Part shown: in pieces, positions 1 through 7,345 of the stretch
How the letters are laid out: the number at the start of each line of letters is the position of its first letter
Numbering within the stretch: position 1 is the first letter of the stretch
Source: Candidatus Eiseniibacteriota bacterium
GTDB lineage: Bacteria; Eisenbacteria; RBG-16-71-46
Assembly (NCBI GenBank): GCA_903921835.1
Contig: CAIXRL010000844.1
Location: 1 to 16,596, forward strand
DNA length: 16,596 bases
Direction of reading: 5' to 3'
The notes under the pieces: model-generated
What the model saw: the letters and a program-made list of their open reading frames with translations, nothing else
Told to the model about the DNA's origin: nothing
Databases searched by the model: none
Made by a program: the position numbers and the translations under genes

Positions 1-741
1 GAGGACAGGTTGATTCCTCGCCTGTCGTCCGCGTACTGTGTGCGGGAGGAGGGCGTGAAGCTGCTGCGTCAGCGTTTCCCGACTCAATCCCGTTGCATCA
101 ACTTCGTGCCGACCTGGGCGGACACGGACACGTTCTTCCCCGGTGACGAGGGGGATCGCCCCGGCGTCGGGCGGCGTGCCCTGCGCGAGCGCTGCGGCTT
201 CGCCGCCGCGTCGCGGCTCGTCGTCACGGTGGGGCGCATCGACACGCAGAAGAACCCGGGCCTTCTCCTGGATGCGTTCGCCCTGCTGGCGAAGAAACGT
301 GAAGACGTCGTGCTGGGCTTCGTGGGGGACGGTGTGTTGCGGCAGGCCTTGGAGTCGCGTGTCGCCGAACTGGGATTGCAGCGCAGGGTGCACTTCTTCG
401 GCCTGCGCCCCCCCGGCGAGATTGCCGATATCCTGAGGGCCGCGGACGTGTTCGCGCTCTCCTCGGCCTACGAGGGCATGCCGATGGCGCTGCTCGAGGC
501 GCTGGCTTCCGGCCTCCCCGTCGTGACGACAGATGTTGGCGAAGTTCGTAAGGTCGTGTCGGGGAGAACCGGCGCAGTCGTCGAGGAGCACACCCCCGAG
601 CGCTTCAGCGCGGCGCTCGACCACGTGCTGGCGCGAGTGCACGAACTCTCGGGTGCGCCATGCGTGGATTCGATGCAGGACTTCCGTCCGGCAAAGGTAC
701 TCGATGCTGTCTATGAGAACTATCGACGCCTCGGCGCGTAG
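1..741 (+). CDS. GT4-family glycosyltransferase, 5' end cut by window edge
   Basis: This is the C-terminal 246 residues of a GT-B fold glycosyltransferase of the GT4 (Glycos_transf_1) family, which transfers a sugar from a nucleotide donor onto a lipid-linked or growing glycan on the cytoplasmic face of the inner membrane. The frame is open from base 1, so the true start lies outside the window; the TTG at 10 is not a credible start because the N-terminal acceptor-binding half is missing (GT4 enzymes are usually 360-400 residues). Visible landmarks are the domain-2 opening LVVTVGRIDTQKN, the GFVGDG strand, the VHFFGLRP turn, and the EX7E nucleotide-sugar motif, with glutamates encoded at 472-474 and 496-498 in SAYEGMPMALLEALASGLPV. 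The stop is TAG. A 70-base gap separates it from the oxidoreductase downstream on the same strand, so they are probably co-transcribed. Donor and acceptor sugars cannot be told from the sequence. Confidence 0.93.
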   Translation, partial: EDRLIPRLSSAYCVREEGVKLLRQRFPTQSRCINFVPTWADTDTFFPGDEGDRPGVGRRALRERCGFAAASRLVVTVGRIDTQKNPGLLLDAFALLAKKREDVVLGFVGDGVLRQALESRVAELGLQRRVHFFGLRPPGEIADILRAADVFALSSAYEGMPMALLEALASGLPVVTTDVGEVRKVVSGRTGAVVEEHTPERFSAALDHVLARVHELSGAPCVDSMQDFRPAKVLDAVYENYRRLGA

Positions 742-811
742 CTGCGCTTCGGGGCGATAGCACTACCGTCAGGGCCGAATGGCCTGCTCTGGCATCTCTT
801 GAGGTTCCTTC

Positions 812-1894
812 ATGGTCAAGCTTGCGGTGGTCGGTCTTGGGAAGATGGGCCTGTCCCATCACGCCATAATCAATGCGCATCCTCGCGTCAGCGTCGATGC
901 GGTGTGTGACGGCACGGGTTACCTGCTCGACGTGCTGAACAAGTACACCGGCGTCCGCACATTCACCGACTACGAGACGATGCTGCGCGAGGTGCCCCTG
1001 GACGCGGTTCTGATCGCGACGCCCTCGAGCATTCACGCGGACATGGTGCGGATGGCGCTCGGCAAGGGCCTGCACGTCTTCTGCGAGAAGCCGTTCGACA
1101 TCACCGGCGGCGGCGAGGACCTGGCGGCGCTGGCCCGGGAGAAGGGGCTGGTCAACCAGGTGGGCTACCACTACCGCTTCGTGGGAGCGTTCCAGGAGGT
1201 CAAGCGCCTGCTCGACGCCGGAGCCATCGGCGAGGTCTCCCACGTGCTCGCGGAAGCCTACGGCCCGGTCGTGCTCAAGCCGATGGGTTCCAGCTGGCGC
1301 ACCCTGCGGGCCGAGGGCGGCGGCTGCCTGTACGACTATGCTGCGCACCCCATCAACCTCCTGAACTGGTACTTCGGGTCGCCCGAGGCGGTCGGGGGCA
1401 CGGTGCTCAACAGCATCTTCTCCAGGGAGACCGACGACGAGGTGTTCAGCACGCTGTTTTTCGGCGACGGCAAGAGCGCCCAGGTCTCGGTGAACTGGAG
1501 TGACGAGTCCTACCGCAAGATGAGCACCAAGATCACCATCTGGGGCACCGCCGGCCGGATCTACGCGGACCGGCAGGAATGCCAGATCTACCTCCGCGAC
1601 GGCGCGAAGCTCCCCCCGGGCTGTCAGACGGGGTGGAACGTGCGCTACACCACGGAGCTGACCGAGCCCGTGTGGTTCTACATGCGGGGCGAGGAATACT
1701 CGGCACAGCTGGACTACTTCGTGCGCTGCATCGAGGACAAGCGGACCGACAACGTGAACTCCTTCGAGAACGCCACGGTGACCGACAAGGTGATGGCGAT
1801 GATGGTCGAGGATGCCGCGAGGGGCCCGGTGCTGCCCTCGGGCGAGAGACTGGCTCCGGCGCCGAAGCGCAGGAAGCGTTTCCTGTTCGGCTGA
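812..1894 (+). CDS. Gfo/Idh/MocA-family sugar oxidoreductase
   Basis: This 360-residue NAD(P)-dependent dehydrogenase of the Gfo/Idh/MocA family probably oxidises or reduces a ring carbon of a nucleotide sugar in the cytoplasm. The N-terminal Rossmann motif is VGLGKMG (residues 7-13). The family EKP signature is at 92-94 (FCEKPFDI), with the conserved lysine at 93. The substrate-site block GGGCLYDYAAHPINLLNW (169-186) is the usual G-G-G-x-L-x-D-x-x-x-H pattern, with Asp 175 and His 179. Length and architecture are normal for the family. The ATG is preceded by GAGG at 801-804, seven bases upstream. It is followed 59 bases later by an AKR-like protein. Relatives in such loci act on UDP-GlcNAc or UDP-GlcNAcA at C3, or on dTDP-ketosugars, but substrate assignment from the family alone is unsafe. 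Confidence 0.93.
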   Translation: MVKLAVVGLGKMGLSHHAIINAHPRVSVDAVCDGTGYLLDVLNKYTGVRTFTDYETMLREVPLDAVLIATPSSIHADMVRMALGKGLHVFCEKPFDITGGGEDLAALAREKGLVNQVGYHYRFVGAFQEVKRLLDAGAIGEVSHVLAEAYGPVVLKPMGSSWRTLRAEGGGCLYDYAAHPINLLNWYFGSPEAVGGTVLNSIFSRETDDEVFSTLFFGDGKSAQVSVNWSDESYRKMSTKITIWGTAGRIYADRQECQIYLRDGAKLPPGCQTGWNVRYTTELTEPVWFYMRGEEYSAQLDYFVRCIEDKRTDNVNSFENATVTDKVMAMMVEDAARGPVLPSGERLAPAPKRRKRFLFG

Positions 1895-1940
1895 GCATCC
1901 GGTGAGTTGCCCGGACCGGGCATGCCATCGAGTTCTGATT

Positions 1941-1947
1941 GGAGGGG
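1941..1947 (+). promoter_or_regulatory. Ribosome binding site that fixes the start of the AKR-like gene
   Basis: The purine run GGAGGGG ends seven bases before the ATG at 1954. An in-frame TTG at 1939 overlaps this ribosome binding site and has no Shine-Dalgarno of its own, so 1954 is the better start. Confidence 0.75.
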
Positions 1948-1953
1948 TTCGCA

Positions 1954-2844
1954 ATGCAACGACTACTGCTGGGTGACAACCAGTTCTTCGGCGTGAACCA
2001 CATGTCGGAGGAGAAGGCACGGGCCCAGGCCATGCGCTTCCAGGACATCCATGCCGTCATCAACGTGCTCGACACCGCGTACGATGAAGGCATCAAGACC
2101 TTCATGTGCACGACCCACGACCGCATCGGCCAGGTCTGCGACCACATGCGGGCGGATCCGGCGCGCTACAAGGACTACGAGTTCTTCCCGTGCATGCCCT
2201 ACGCGCACAAGTACGCCAACGCCATGACCGACTACGGCATGCTGGGGGCGGTGAAGCGCTTCCTGCCCGAGGAGGGGTTGCTCGACGCGGTGATACGGGG
2301 CGGCATGTCCCTGGCCAAGAAGGACGTGGAGGGCATCGTGACCCTCCTGGTGGACGCGGAAATGAAGATGTTCCACGACCTCAACACGCCGGTGATCTTC
2401 CTGCAGAACGTGGTCGTGGACCTGCTCCTGGGGCTGAAGTTCAAGGAGGCTTTCCGCATCTTCGCGAACCACGTCAGGGCCCGCTACAACGCGGAGCCCG
2501 GCTTCATCACCATGAACCTGCCGATGCTGCTGGGTGCGCTGGACGACGTGGGTATCGAAAACCCCATCGTCTGCTCCAACATCAACAAGATCGGCTTCCG
2601 CATGTGCGGAGGGTTCGAGGCCTACGAGCAGGCGCTGAAGGAGCGTAAGTTCCGCGCCATCGCCATGTCGGTCTACGCCTCCGGTGCGATCCCGCCCCAG
2701 GAGGCCATCGAGTGGGTGTGCCGGCAGCCGAACATCGAGTCCATCGTGTTCGGGGCATCGAGCCGCGGGAACATCCGGAACACGCGGGAACTGGTGGACC
2801 GCTACTGGCCCGTCGCCGGCAAGCCGGCCGCGGTCACGGCCTGA
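1954..2844 (+). CDS. Aldo/keto-reductase-like TIM-barrel protein of unknown function
   Basis: This is a 296-residue cytoplasmic protein without signal peptide or membrane segment. I recognise it as a conserved but uncharacterised family found beside sugar-nucleotide genes, typified by the N-terminal LLGDNQFFGVNHMSEEKA (residues 4-21). Two stretches resemble the aldo/keto reductase fold: NVLDTAYDEGIKTFMCTTHD (37-56) matches the second barrel strand, and NIESIVFGASSRGNI (260-274) matches the C-terminal cofactor-phosphate loop. The usual AKR tetrad (Asp, Tyr, Lys, His) is not evident, since the expected D-x-x-x-x-Y is replaced by TTHD. Other blocks that look highly conserved are MPYAHKYANA (81-90), FLQNVVVDLLLG (149-160), EPGFITMNLP (181-190) and SVYASGAIPPQEAIE (239-253). 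It lies between the Gfo/Idh enzyme and rmlB, only six bases before the latter, which points to a step in making a modified sugar. Function is inferred from context only. Confidence 0.88.
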   Translation: MQRLLLGDNQFFGVNHMSEEKARAQAMRFQDIHAVINVLDTAYDEGIKTFMCTTHDRIGQVCDHMRADPARYKDYEFFPCMPYAHKYANAMTDYGMLGAVKRFLPEEGLLDAVIRGGMSLAKKDVEGIVTLLVDAEMKMFHDLNTPVIFLQNVVVDLLLGLKFKEAFRIFANHVRARYNAEPGFITMNLPMLLGALDDVGIENPIVCSNINKIGFRMCGGFEAYEQALKERKFRAIAMSVYASGAIPPQEAIEWVCRQPNIESIVFGASSRGNIRNTRELVDRYWPVAGKPAAVTA

Positions 2845-2850
2845 CCCGGG

Positions 2851-3912
2851 ATGAGCATCCTCATCACCGGAGGCGCCGGGTTCATCGGCAGCAACTTCGT
2901 CCTCGACTGGCTGGGCCAGTCGGATGAACGGGTCGTCAACCTCGACAAGCTGACGTACGCCGGCAACCTGGAGAACCTGGCCAGCCTGCAGGGCGACGCG
3001 CGGCACGTGTTCGTGCATGGCGACATCGGTGATTTCACGCTGGTGAGCCGGCTGCTCGCCGAGCACCAGCCGCGGGCGGTGGTCAACTTCGCGGCCGAGT
3101 CGCACGTGGACCGGTCGATCCACGGGCCGGGCGAGTTCATCCAGACGAACATCGTGAGCACGTTCCACCTGCTGGAGGCGCTGCGGGCCCATTGGGGTGC
3201 CCTGGAGGGCGAGGCCCGGTCGGGATTCCGCCTGCTGCACGTGTCCACCGACGAGGTCTATGGCTCGCTCGGCGCGGGCGAGCCCGCGTTCACGGAGACG
3301 CACCGCTACGAGCCCAACAGCCCGTATTCGGCGTCCAAGGCCGCGTCCGACCACCTGGTGCGAGCCTACCATCACACGTACGGCCTGCCGGTCGTGACGA
3401 CGAACTGCTCGAACAACTACGGACCCTATCACTTCCCCGAGAAGCTGATCCCGTTGATGATCGTCAATGCGCTGGCGGGCAAGCCGCTGCCCGTGTATGG
3501 GGATGGCCAGCAGGTTCGCGACTGGTTGTACGTGACGGATCACTGCAGCGCCATCCGCCACGTGCTGGCCGACGGCCGGCCGGGGGAGACCTACAACGTC
3601 GGCGGCTGGAACGAAAAGACGAACCTGGAGATCGTGCACACGGTGTGCGCCCTGCTCGACGAGTTGCAGCCGCGCACGGACGGCAGGCCCTACCGCGAGC
3701 AGATCGCCTACGTGACCGATCGACCCGGCCACGACCGCCGCTACGCCATCGACGCCCGCAAGCTGGGCCGGGAGCTGGGCTGGAAGCCGGCGGAGACGTT
3801 CGAGACCGGCATCCGCAAGACCGTGGCCTGGTATCTCGACCACCGGCCGTGGGTGGCGAACGTGCTGAGCGGCAGCTATCGGGACTGGGTGAAGAAGCAG
3901 TACGGGGACTGA
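2851..3912 (+). CDS. rmlB: dTDP-glucose 4,6-dehydratase
   Basis: RmlB (RfbB) converts dTDP-D-glucose to dTDP-4-keto-6-deoxy-D-glucose, the branch point for rhamnose and for many amino-dideoxy sugars, in the cytoplasm. The 353 residues match the usual length of about 350. This extended SDR shows the NAD motif TGGAGFIG (6-13), the N-terminal LDKLTYAGNLENL (31-43), the HVSTDEVYGS block (130-139) with the catalytic Asp 134 and Glu 135, and the Y-x-x-x-K pair Tyr 159/Lys 163 in SPYSASKAASD. The family-specific NCSNNYGPYHFPEKLIPLMI follows at 185-204, and DRPGHDRRYAID lies near the C terminus. It begins six bases after the AKR-like gene with only a weak Shine-Dalgarno, so it is probably translationally coupled. 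The partner genes rmlA, rmlC and rmlD are absent from the window. Confidence 0.97.
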   Translation: MSILITGGAGFIGSNFVLDWLGQSDERVVNLDKLTYAGNLENLASLQGDARHVFVHGDIGDFTLVSRLLAEHQPRAVVNFAAESHVDRSIHGPGEFIQTNIVSTFHLLEALRAHWGALEGEARSGFRLLHVSTDEVYGSLGAGEPAFTETHRYEPNSPYSASKAASDHLVRAYHHTYGLPVVTTNCSNNYGPYHFPEKLIPLMIVNALAGKPLPVYGDGQQVRDWLYVTDHCSAIRHVLADGRPGETYNVGGWNEKTNLEIVHTVCALLDELQPRTDGRPYREQIAYVTDRPGHDRRYAIDARKLGRELGWKPAETFETGIRKTVAWYLDHRPWVANVLSGSYRDWVKKQYGD

Positions 3913-3932
3913 AGGACGGGCGTTGGACCGGT

Positions 3933-3960
3933 GGAGGTGCTCCTCCCGGGTGCCCGGTTT
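3933..3960. terminator. Weak hairpins in the gap between converging genes
   Basis: The 98-base convergent gap holds two small GC-rich inverted repeats that could form on either strand: GGAGG-N4-CCTCC at 3933-3946 and CCGG-N4-CCGG at 3946-3957. Only the rightward reading has a short T run (TTT, 3958-3960). They would be weak bidirectional terminators at best; the assignment rests mainly on position. Confidence 0.25.
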
Positions 3961-4010
3961 CCGTGCACCGCTGATTCCATCCCCGCCGGCCCGATCGGCT
4001 CCGGCACGCC

Positions 4011-4802
4011 TCAGGAGCCGATGCTGCGCCCGGTCAGGATCATCCAGACCGTGCCGACCAGCACGCCGATGTCCATGCGCAGCGAGCGTTCGCGCACGTA
4101 GCGCAGGTCCAGCTCGAGCGTTTCCTCGAATGTCAGGTGGTCGCGGCCGAGCAGCTTGGCCAGCGACGTGATGCCGGGCTTCACGCTCAGGATCATCCGC
4201 GCGGACACGCCGTAATAGGGAACCAGTTCGGGAATCTCCGGCCGCGGGCCCACGAGGCTCATCTCACCCCGCACGACGTTGAGCAGGTTGGGCAGCTCGT
4301 CCAGGCTGGTGCGGCGGATGAAGCGGCCGACGCGCGTGACGCGCGGGTCCGACGGCGGATGGAAGCGCAGCGTGCGCGCCTGCTCGGCATTGTAGCGGTA
4401 ATCGTACAGCTCCGGGAAGCGCCGGCGGGCGTCCACGTGCATGCCGCGAAACTTCCAGAAGTGAAACGGCAGGCCGCTGCGCCCGATGCGCACCTGACGG
4501 AAGAATGCCGGCCCCGGCGAGTCGAGCCGGATCGCGATCGCGATCACCAGCAGCAGCGGGCTGATGATCGCCAGCCCGAACGCAGCCAGCACGCGGTCGA
4601 GCAGGTCCTTGGCGCGCTCGCCGGCGAGCGTGTAGTTGCCGACGCGCTGCCATCCCGTCCCGTCGTCGGCCGTGACGCCGAAGCGCCCCTCGGCGACGTC
4701 GTCCAGTGTGCGGTGCAGCTGGTGCATCAGTTCCTCGCATGGGTCATCGCGTTCCAGCGCGCCGCCCGCGGCGGCCTGAGGTCCCCTCAGCCCCCGCTTC
4801 AT
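4011..4802 (-). CDS. Polyprenyl-phosphate sugar-1-phosphate transferase (short, WcaJ/PglC-like)
   Basis: This 263-residue member of the bacterial sugar transferase family (Bac_transf) transfers a sugar 1-phosphate from a nucleotide sugar to undecaprenyl phosphate and so starts repeat-unit synthesis at the inner membrane. It has only the conserved core: a re-entrant hydrophobic helix at about 68-92 with the Ser81-Pro82 break, then LDSPGPAFFRQVRIG (93-107), KFRGM (117-121), and SLDELPNLLNVVRGEMSLVG (166-185) carrying the catalytic Asp168-Glu169 dyad, followed by PRPE (187-189 region). The four-helix N-terminal bundle of full-length WbaP/WcaJ is absent; residues 1-60 are polar and not recognisable. 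The ATG overlaps the aminotransferase stop by four bases (ATGA), which decides the start. It is the last gene of the leftward block. The donor sugar is unknown; given the neighbour, a 4-amino-6-deoxy or N-acetylated sugar is plausible. Confidence 0.95.
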   Translation of the reverse strand: MKRGLRGPQAAAGGALERDDPCEELMHQLHRTLDDVAEGRFGVTADDGTGWQRVGNYTLAGERAKDLLDRVLAAFGLAIISPLLLVIAIAIRLDSPGPAFFRQVRIGRSGLPFHFWKFRGMHVDARRRFPELYDYRYNAEQARTLRFHPPSDPRVTRVGRFIRRTSLDELPNLLNVVRGEMSLVGPRPEIPELVPYYGVSARMILSVKPGITSLAKLLGRDHLTFEETLELDLRYVRERSLRMDIGVLVGTVWMILTGRSIGS

Positions 4803-6049
4803 GCGGCCCCCCGAGCCGGCTCGGGCTTCCAACCGCTCACCATCGCCGCGCCGCGGCGGTAGCGATGGACGATCTTGCGCACGGCGCGGACCACGTCGCG
4901 CGCGTCCGCCAGCGTCATCGCCGCCGAGAGCGGCAGCGAAAGGGTCGTGTCGCCGATGGCCTCCGCGGCGGGGAAGTCGCCGCGGCGCGTGCCGAGCTTC
5001 TTCGCGTACCAGCGGTGCAGGTGCAGCGGAACGAAGTGGATGCCCGAGCCGATGTTCTCGGCCGCCAGCGCAGCCATGAAGCGCGGACGGTCCGCCGACA
5101 GCGAGTCCAGCTCGAGCCGCAGCGTGTACAGGTGGCGCGCGTGCCGCGTCTGCGCGTCGTCGTGCAGGCCGGGCGTGCGAACGGTGTCGAGGCCGGCGAA
5201 CGCCTCGTCGTACGCGCTCCAGATCTCCTGCCGCACGCGCAGGTTCGCCTCGATGCGGGCCAGCTGGTGCAGACCCAGCGAGGCCTGCAGGTCCGTCATG
5301 TTGTACTTGTAGCCCGGCTCCAGCGTTTCGTAAGGCAGGAACGCGCCGGGCTCGTAGCGCTTCCACGCGTCCTTGTCGAGTCCGTGCAGGCGCAGCGTGC
5401 GCAGGCGGTCGTGCGCCGTCGCGTCGCGCACGGTCAGCATGCCGCCCTCGGCCGTGGTCATGTTCTTGGTCGCGTAGAAACTGAACGCCGTGAACGGGCT
5501 GATCGAACCGACCTTCCTGCCCGCGTACCACGCCTCGACGGCGTGCGCCGCGTCCTCGATCACCACCAGGCCATGGCGTTGGGCGATCTCGCCGATCGCG
5601 GCCATGTCGCACGGCCAGCCGCACATGTGCACCGGGAGGATGGCCCTCGTGCGCGGCGTCACCGCGCGCGCGATCAGCGAGGGGTCGATGTTCTGCGTGC
5701 GCTCGTCCACGTCCACGAACACCGGCGTGGCGCCGACGTGGGCGATGACGTTCGCGGTGGCGCAGAACGTCAGCGGCGTCGTGATCACCTCGTCGCCCTC
5801 GCCGACGCCCGCGGCGATCAGCGCCAGGTGCAGCGCGGCCGTGGCCGAGTTGAGCGACAGGGCGTGCGGCGCGCGCGTATAGGCCGCGAAGTCCTGCTCG
5901 AAGCGCAGGCACTTGGGTCCGAACCCGATCCAGCCCGAGCGCAGCGTGTCCACCACCTCGGCGATCTCCTCCTCGCCGATGCGGGGCGCACCGAAGACCA
6001 TGAACTGGGAACGCACGGGGCGTCCGCCTTCACAAGCGAGCCGACTCAT
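4799..6049 (-). CDS. DegT/DnrJ/EryC1/StrS (ArnB-like) PLP-dependent sugar aminotransferase
   Basis: This 416-residue fold-type I aminotransferase places an amino group, normally from glutamate, on a keto-sugar nucleotide. The PLP Schiff-base lysine is Lys 195 in FYATKNMTTAEGGM, and Asp 166 in LVVIEDAAHA contacts the pyridine nitrogen. SGWIGFGPKCLRFE (38-51), ITTPLTFCATANVI (89-102) and PGYKYNMTDLQASLGL resemble ArnB/PglE-type enzymes that aminate at C4. The natural substrate would be the 4-keto-6-deoxy sugar made by RmlB. I chose the ATG at 6049 because MSRLACEGGRPVRS is a typical N-terminal leader of this family and GAGAGG lies about ten bases upstream; an internal ATG at 6001 would give a shorter product starting at MVFGAPRIGEEE. 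Its stop overlaps the sugar transferase start (ATGA). A 241-base leader separates it from the gene upstream. Confidence 0.95.
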   Translation of the reverse strand: MSRLACEGGRPVRSQFMVFGAPRIGEEEIAEVVDTLRSGWIGFGPKCLRFEQDFAAYTRAPHALSLNSATAALHLALIAAGVGEGDEVITTPLTFCATANVIAHVGATPVFVDVDERTQNIDPSLIARAVTPRTRAILPVHMCGWPCDMAAIGEIAQRHGLVVIEDAAHAVEAWYAGRKVGSISPFTAFSFYATKNMTTAEGGMLTVRDATAHDRLRTLRLHGLDKDAWKRYEPGAFLPYETLEPGYKYNMTDLQASLGLHQLARIEANLRVRQEIWSAYDEAFAGLDTVRTPGLHDDAQTRHARHLYTLRLELDSLSADRPRFMAALAAENIGSGIHFVPLHLHRWYAKKLGTRRGDFPAAEAIGDTTLSLPLSAAMTLADARDVVRAVRKIVHRYRRGAAMVSGWKPEPARGAA

Positions 6050-6150
6050 CGAAGGGATCCCTCTCCCGATGACCCGGGCGCGCCCATTCCGCACGGGGCG
6101 GAAACGGCGTGGCCGGACGTTGAACATCCATGGCGATGCGGCCGCCAGTC

Positions 6151-6187
6151 GGGTGCTGCGATGGCACCCGCCGGGGGGGCGGGCACC
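6151..6187 (-). promoter_or_regulatory. Overlapping, mutually exclusive hairpins in the aminotransferase leader
   Basis: Read leftward, the RNA can form a ten-pair stem with a five-base C loop (arms 6178-6187 and 6163-6172, sequences GGTGCCCGCC and GGCGGGTGCC, two G-U pairs). Alternatively it can form a six-pair stem GGGTGC/GCACCC (6164-6169 with 6151-6156). Both need the bases at 6163-6169, so they compete. No U run follows either stem, so neither is a classical terminator. The structure lies about 100 bases before the aminotransferase ATG and about 105 bases after the stop of the upstream glycosyltransferase. I see no convincing promoter in the rest of the 6050-6290 gap. Confidence 0.4.
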
Positions 6188-6290
6188 TGCCGCTGAGGGG
6201 TTTGCGGCGGTGGTTACTGAATCGGCCGGGCGGGCTTCAGGGTGTAGGAGAATTTCGCGTCCGGTCCCGGGAACTTGCTTGAGGACGGTG

Positions 6291-7331
6291 TCATGCGGCG
6301 CGTTGCGAGGTTCCGGACGGGGCATCGTCGGCCGCCGGAATGGGTCCGCCGCCGCCGCACCCGTGCACGATCGCTTCCAGGCGCTCGGCGCGGGAGACCA
6401 GCGTGAACTCCGCGAGCACGCGTGCACGCGCCGCCGCTCCGGCCGCTGGCCCGAGGGCGATCGCGGCGCGGACTGCCCGCGCGAGCGCCTCAGGGTCCTG
6501 GGACGCCGCCACCACGCCGGTGCCGCCGGCCACCCACGGCAGGGCCCCCGCGGCCGTGACGACCGGTGTCGCGCCGCAGAGCATGCCCTCGGCGAGCGAG
6601 AGCCCGAACGATTCGTGCTGCGAGGCCTGGACGACGACCGCGGCTTTTGCGAGCAGCGTCACCTTGTCGGCGTGGGAGAGCGCGCCCGTGAACGTGACGT
6701 TCGGCGGGGCGATCGCGCGCAGGTGCTCGATTGCCTCGTCCATCCACGCCCCGACCAGCACGAACTCCAGGTCCGGCAGCCGGCCGGCCGCGCGGACGAA
6801 CGGCTCGTGGCCCTTGCGGTCGAGGTTGCTGCGGTTGACGCCCCCGACGGTGACGACGAGCCTGGCGTCGCGCTCGGGCGCACACGCGTACCGGGCCGGG
6901 TCGAGGCCGAGGGGCGCCAGCGTGATGCGTGGCCCCGTGACGCCCATCGCCCGCAACTCCCCGACGGCGAACTCGGACAGCGGATTGAGCCGCGTCGCGA
7001 GGGCGATGACGGCGCGCGCGACGAGCCTGCGAATCCCGCCGCGCTGGTGGCCGTAGCCGATCGCGGGCATGCAGGCGGTGTCGTAGCCGCCGACGCAGAC
7101 GACGAACGGCCTGCCCTGCAGCCGCGCGAACATCCCCGGCAGCAGCGCGTGCCAGCTCGCGAACCACGTCCACACCAGGTCGGCGTCCGCCACCTTCCGC
7201 CACGTGACGAACGGATTCGGCCAGCGGCCCGGGCAGCCCGTGACGTCGAGCTCGTGTCGCGCGCGGAGCAGCTTGATGTCGATGTCGATGTACTCGGACA
7301 TCTCACGATAGAAGTAGGCGATGCGCGCCAT
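6291..7331 (-). CDS. GT4-family glycosyltransferase
   Basis: This is a complete 346-residue GT-B glycosyltransferase with a reduced N-terminal domain. The product is cytoplasmic or peripherally membrane-bound and adds one sugar to the lipid-linked repeat unit. Domain 2 begins near RLVVTVGGVNRSN (157-169), followed by LEFVLVGAWMD and NVTFTGALSHADKVTLLAKA (211-230). The EX7E motif has Glu 240 and Glu 248 in QHESFGLSLAEGMLCGATPV. Region 48-95 (VADADLVWTWFASWHALLP, then VVCVGGYDT) is the acceptor side. The ATG start is preceded by AGGGG eight bases away. It follows the CgeB-like gene after 14 bases, so the same transcript is likely. The C-terminal 20 residues are glycine/alanine-rich and probably disordered. 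Sugar specificity cannot be read from the sequence. Confidence 0.93.
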   Translation of the reverse strand: MARIAYFYREMSEYIDIDIKLLRARHELDVTGCPGRWPNPFVTWRKVADADLVWTWFASWHALLPGMFARLQGRPFVVCVGGYDTACMPAIGYGHQRGGIRRLVARAVIALATRLNPLSEFAVGELRAMGVTGPRITLAPLGLDPARYACAPERDARLVVTVGGVNRSNLDRKGHEPFVRAAGRLPDLEFVLVGAWMDEAIEHLRAIAPPNVTFTGALSHADKVTLLAKAAVVVQASQHESFGLSLAEGMLCGATPVVTAAGALPWVAGGTGVVAASQDPEALARAVRAAIALGPAAGAAARARVLAEFTLVSRAERLEAIVHGCGGGGPIPAADDAPSGTSQRAA

Positions 7332-7345
7332 GTTCGTACCCCTGC

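Noticed and set aside
790..806. Sigma-54-like TGGCAT...TTGAGG before the Gfo/Idh gene
   Set aside because: The GG-N10-GC invariant is not met (GG-N10-GG), and it overlaps the Shine-Dalgarno sequence.
1963..3843. A 626-codon leftward open frame opposite the AKR-like and rmlB genes
   Set aside because: It is antisense to two clearly recognised proteins, its translation is His/Arg/Val/Gln-rich with no domain, and such long antisense frames are expected in high-GC codon-biased DNA.
6214..6240. GCCGATTC on the leftward strand as a second sigma-28 -10 element
   Set aside because: No TAAAG- or TCAAG-like -35 lies at the required distance upstream.
6050..6427. Upstream extension of the aminotransferase frame
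   Set aside because: The extension overlaps the upstream glycosyltransferase gene and its translation has no family similarity; the ATG at 6049 gives the expected N terminus and length.
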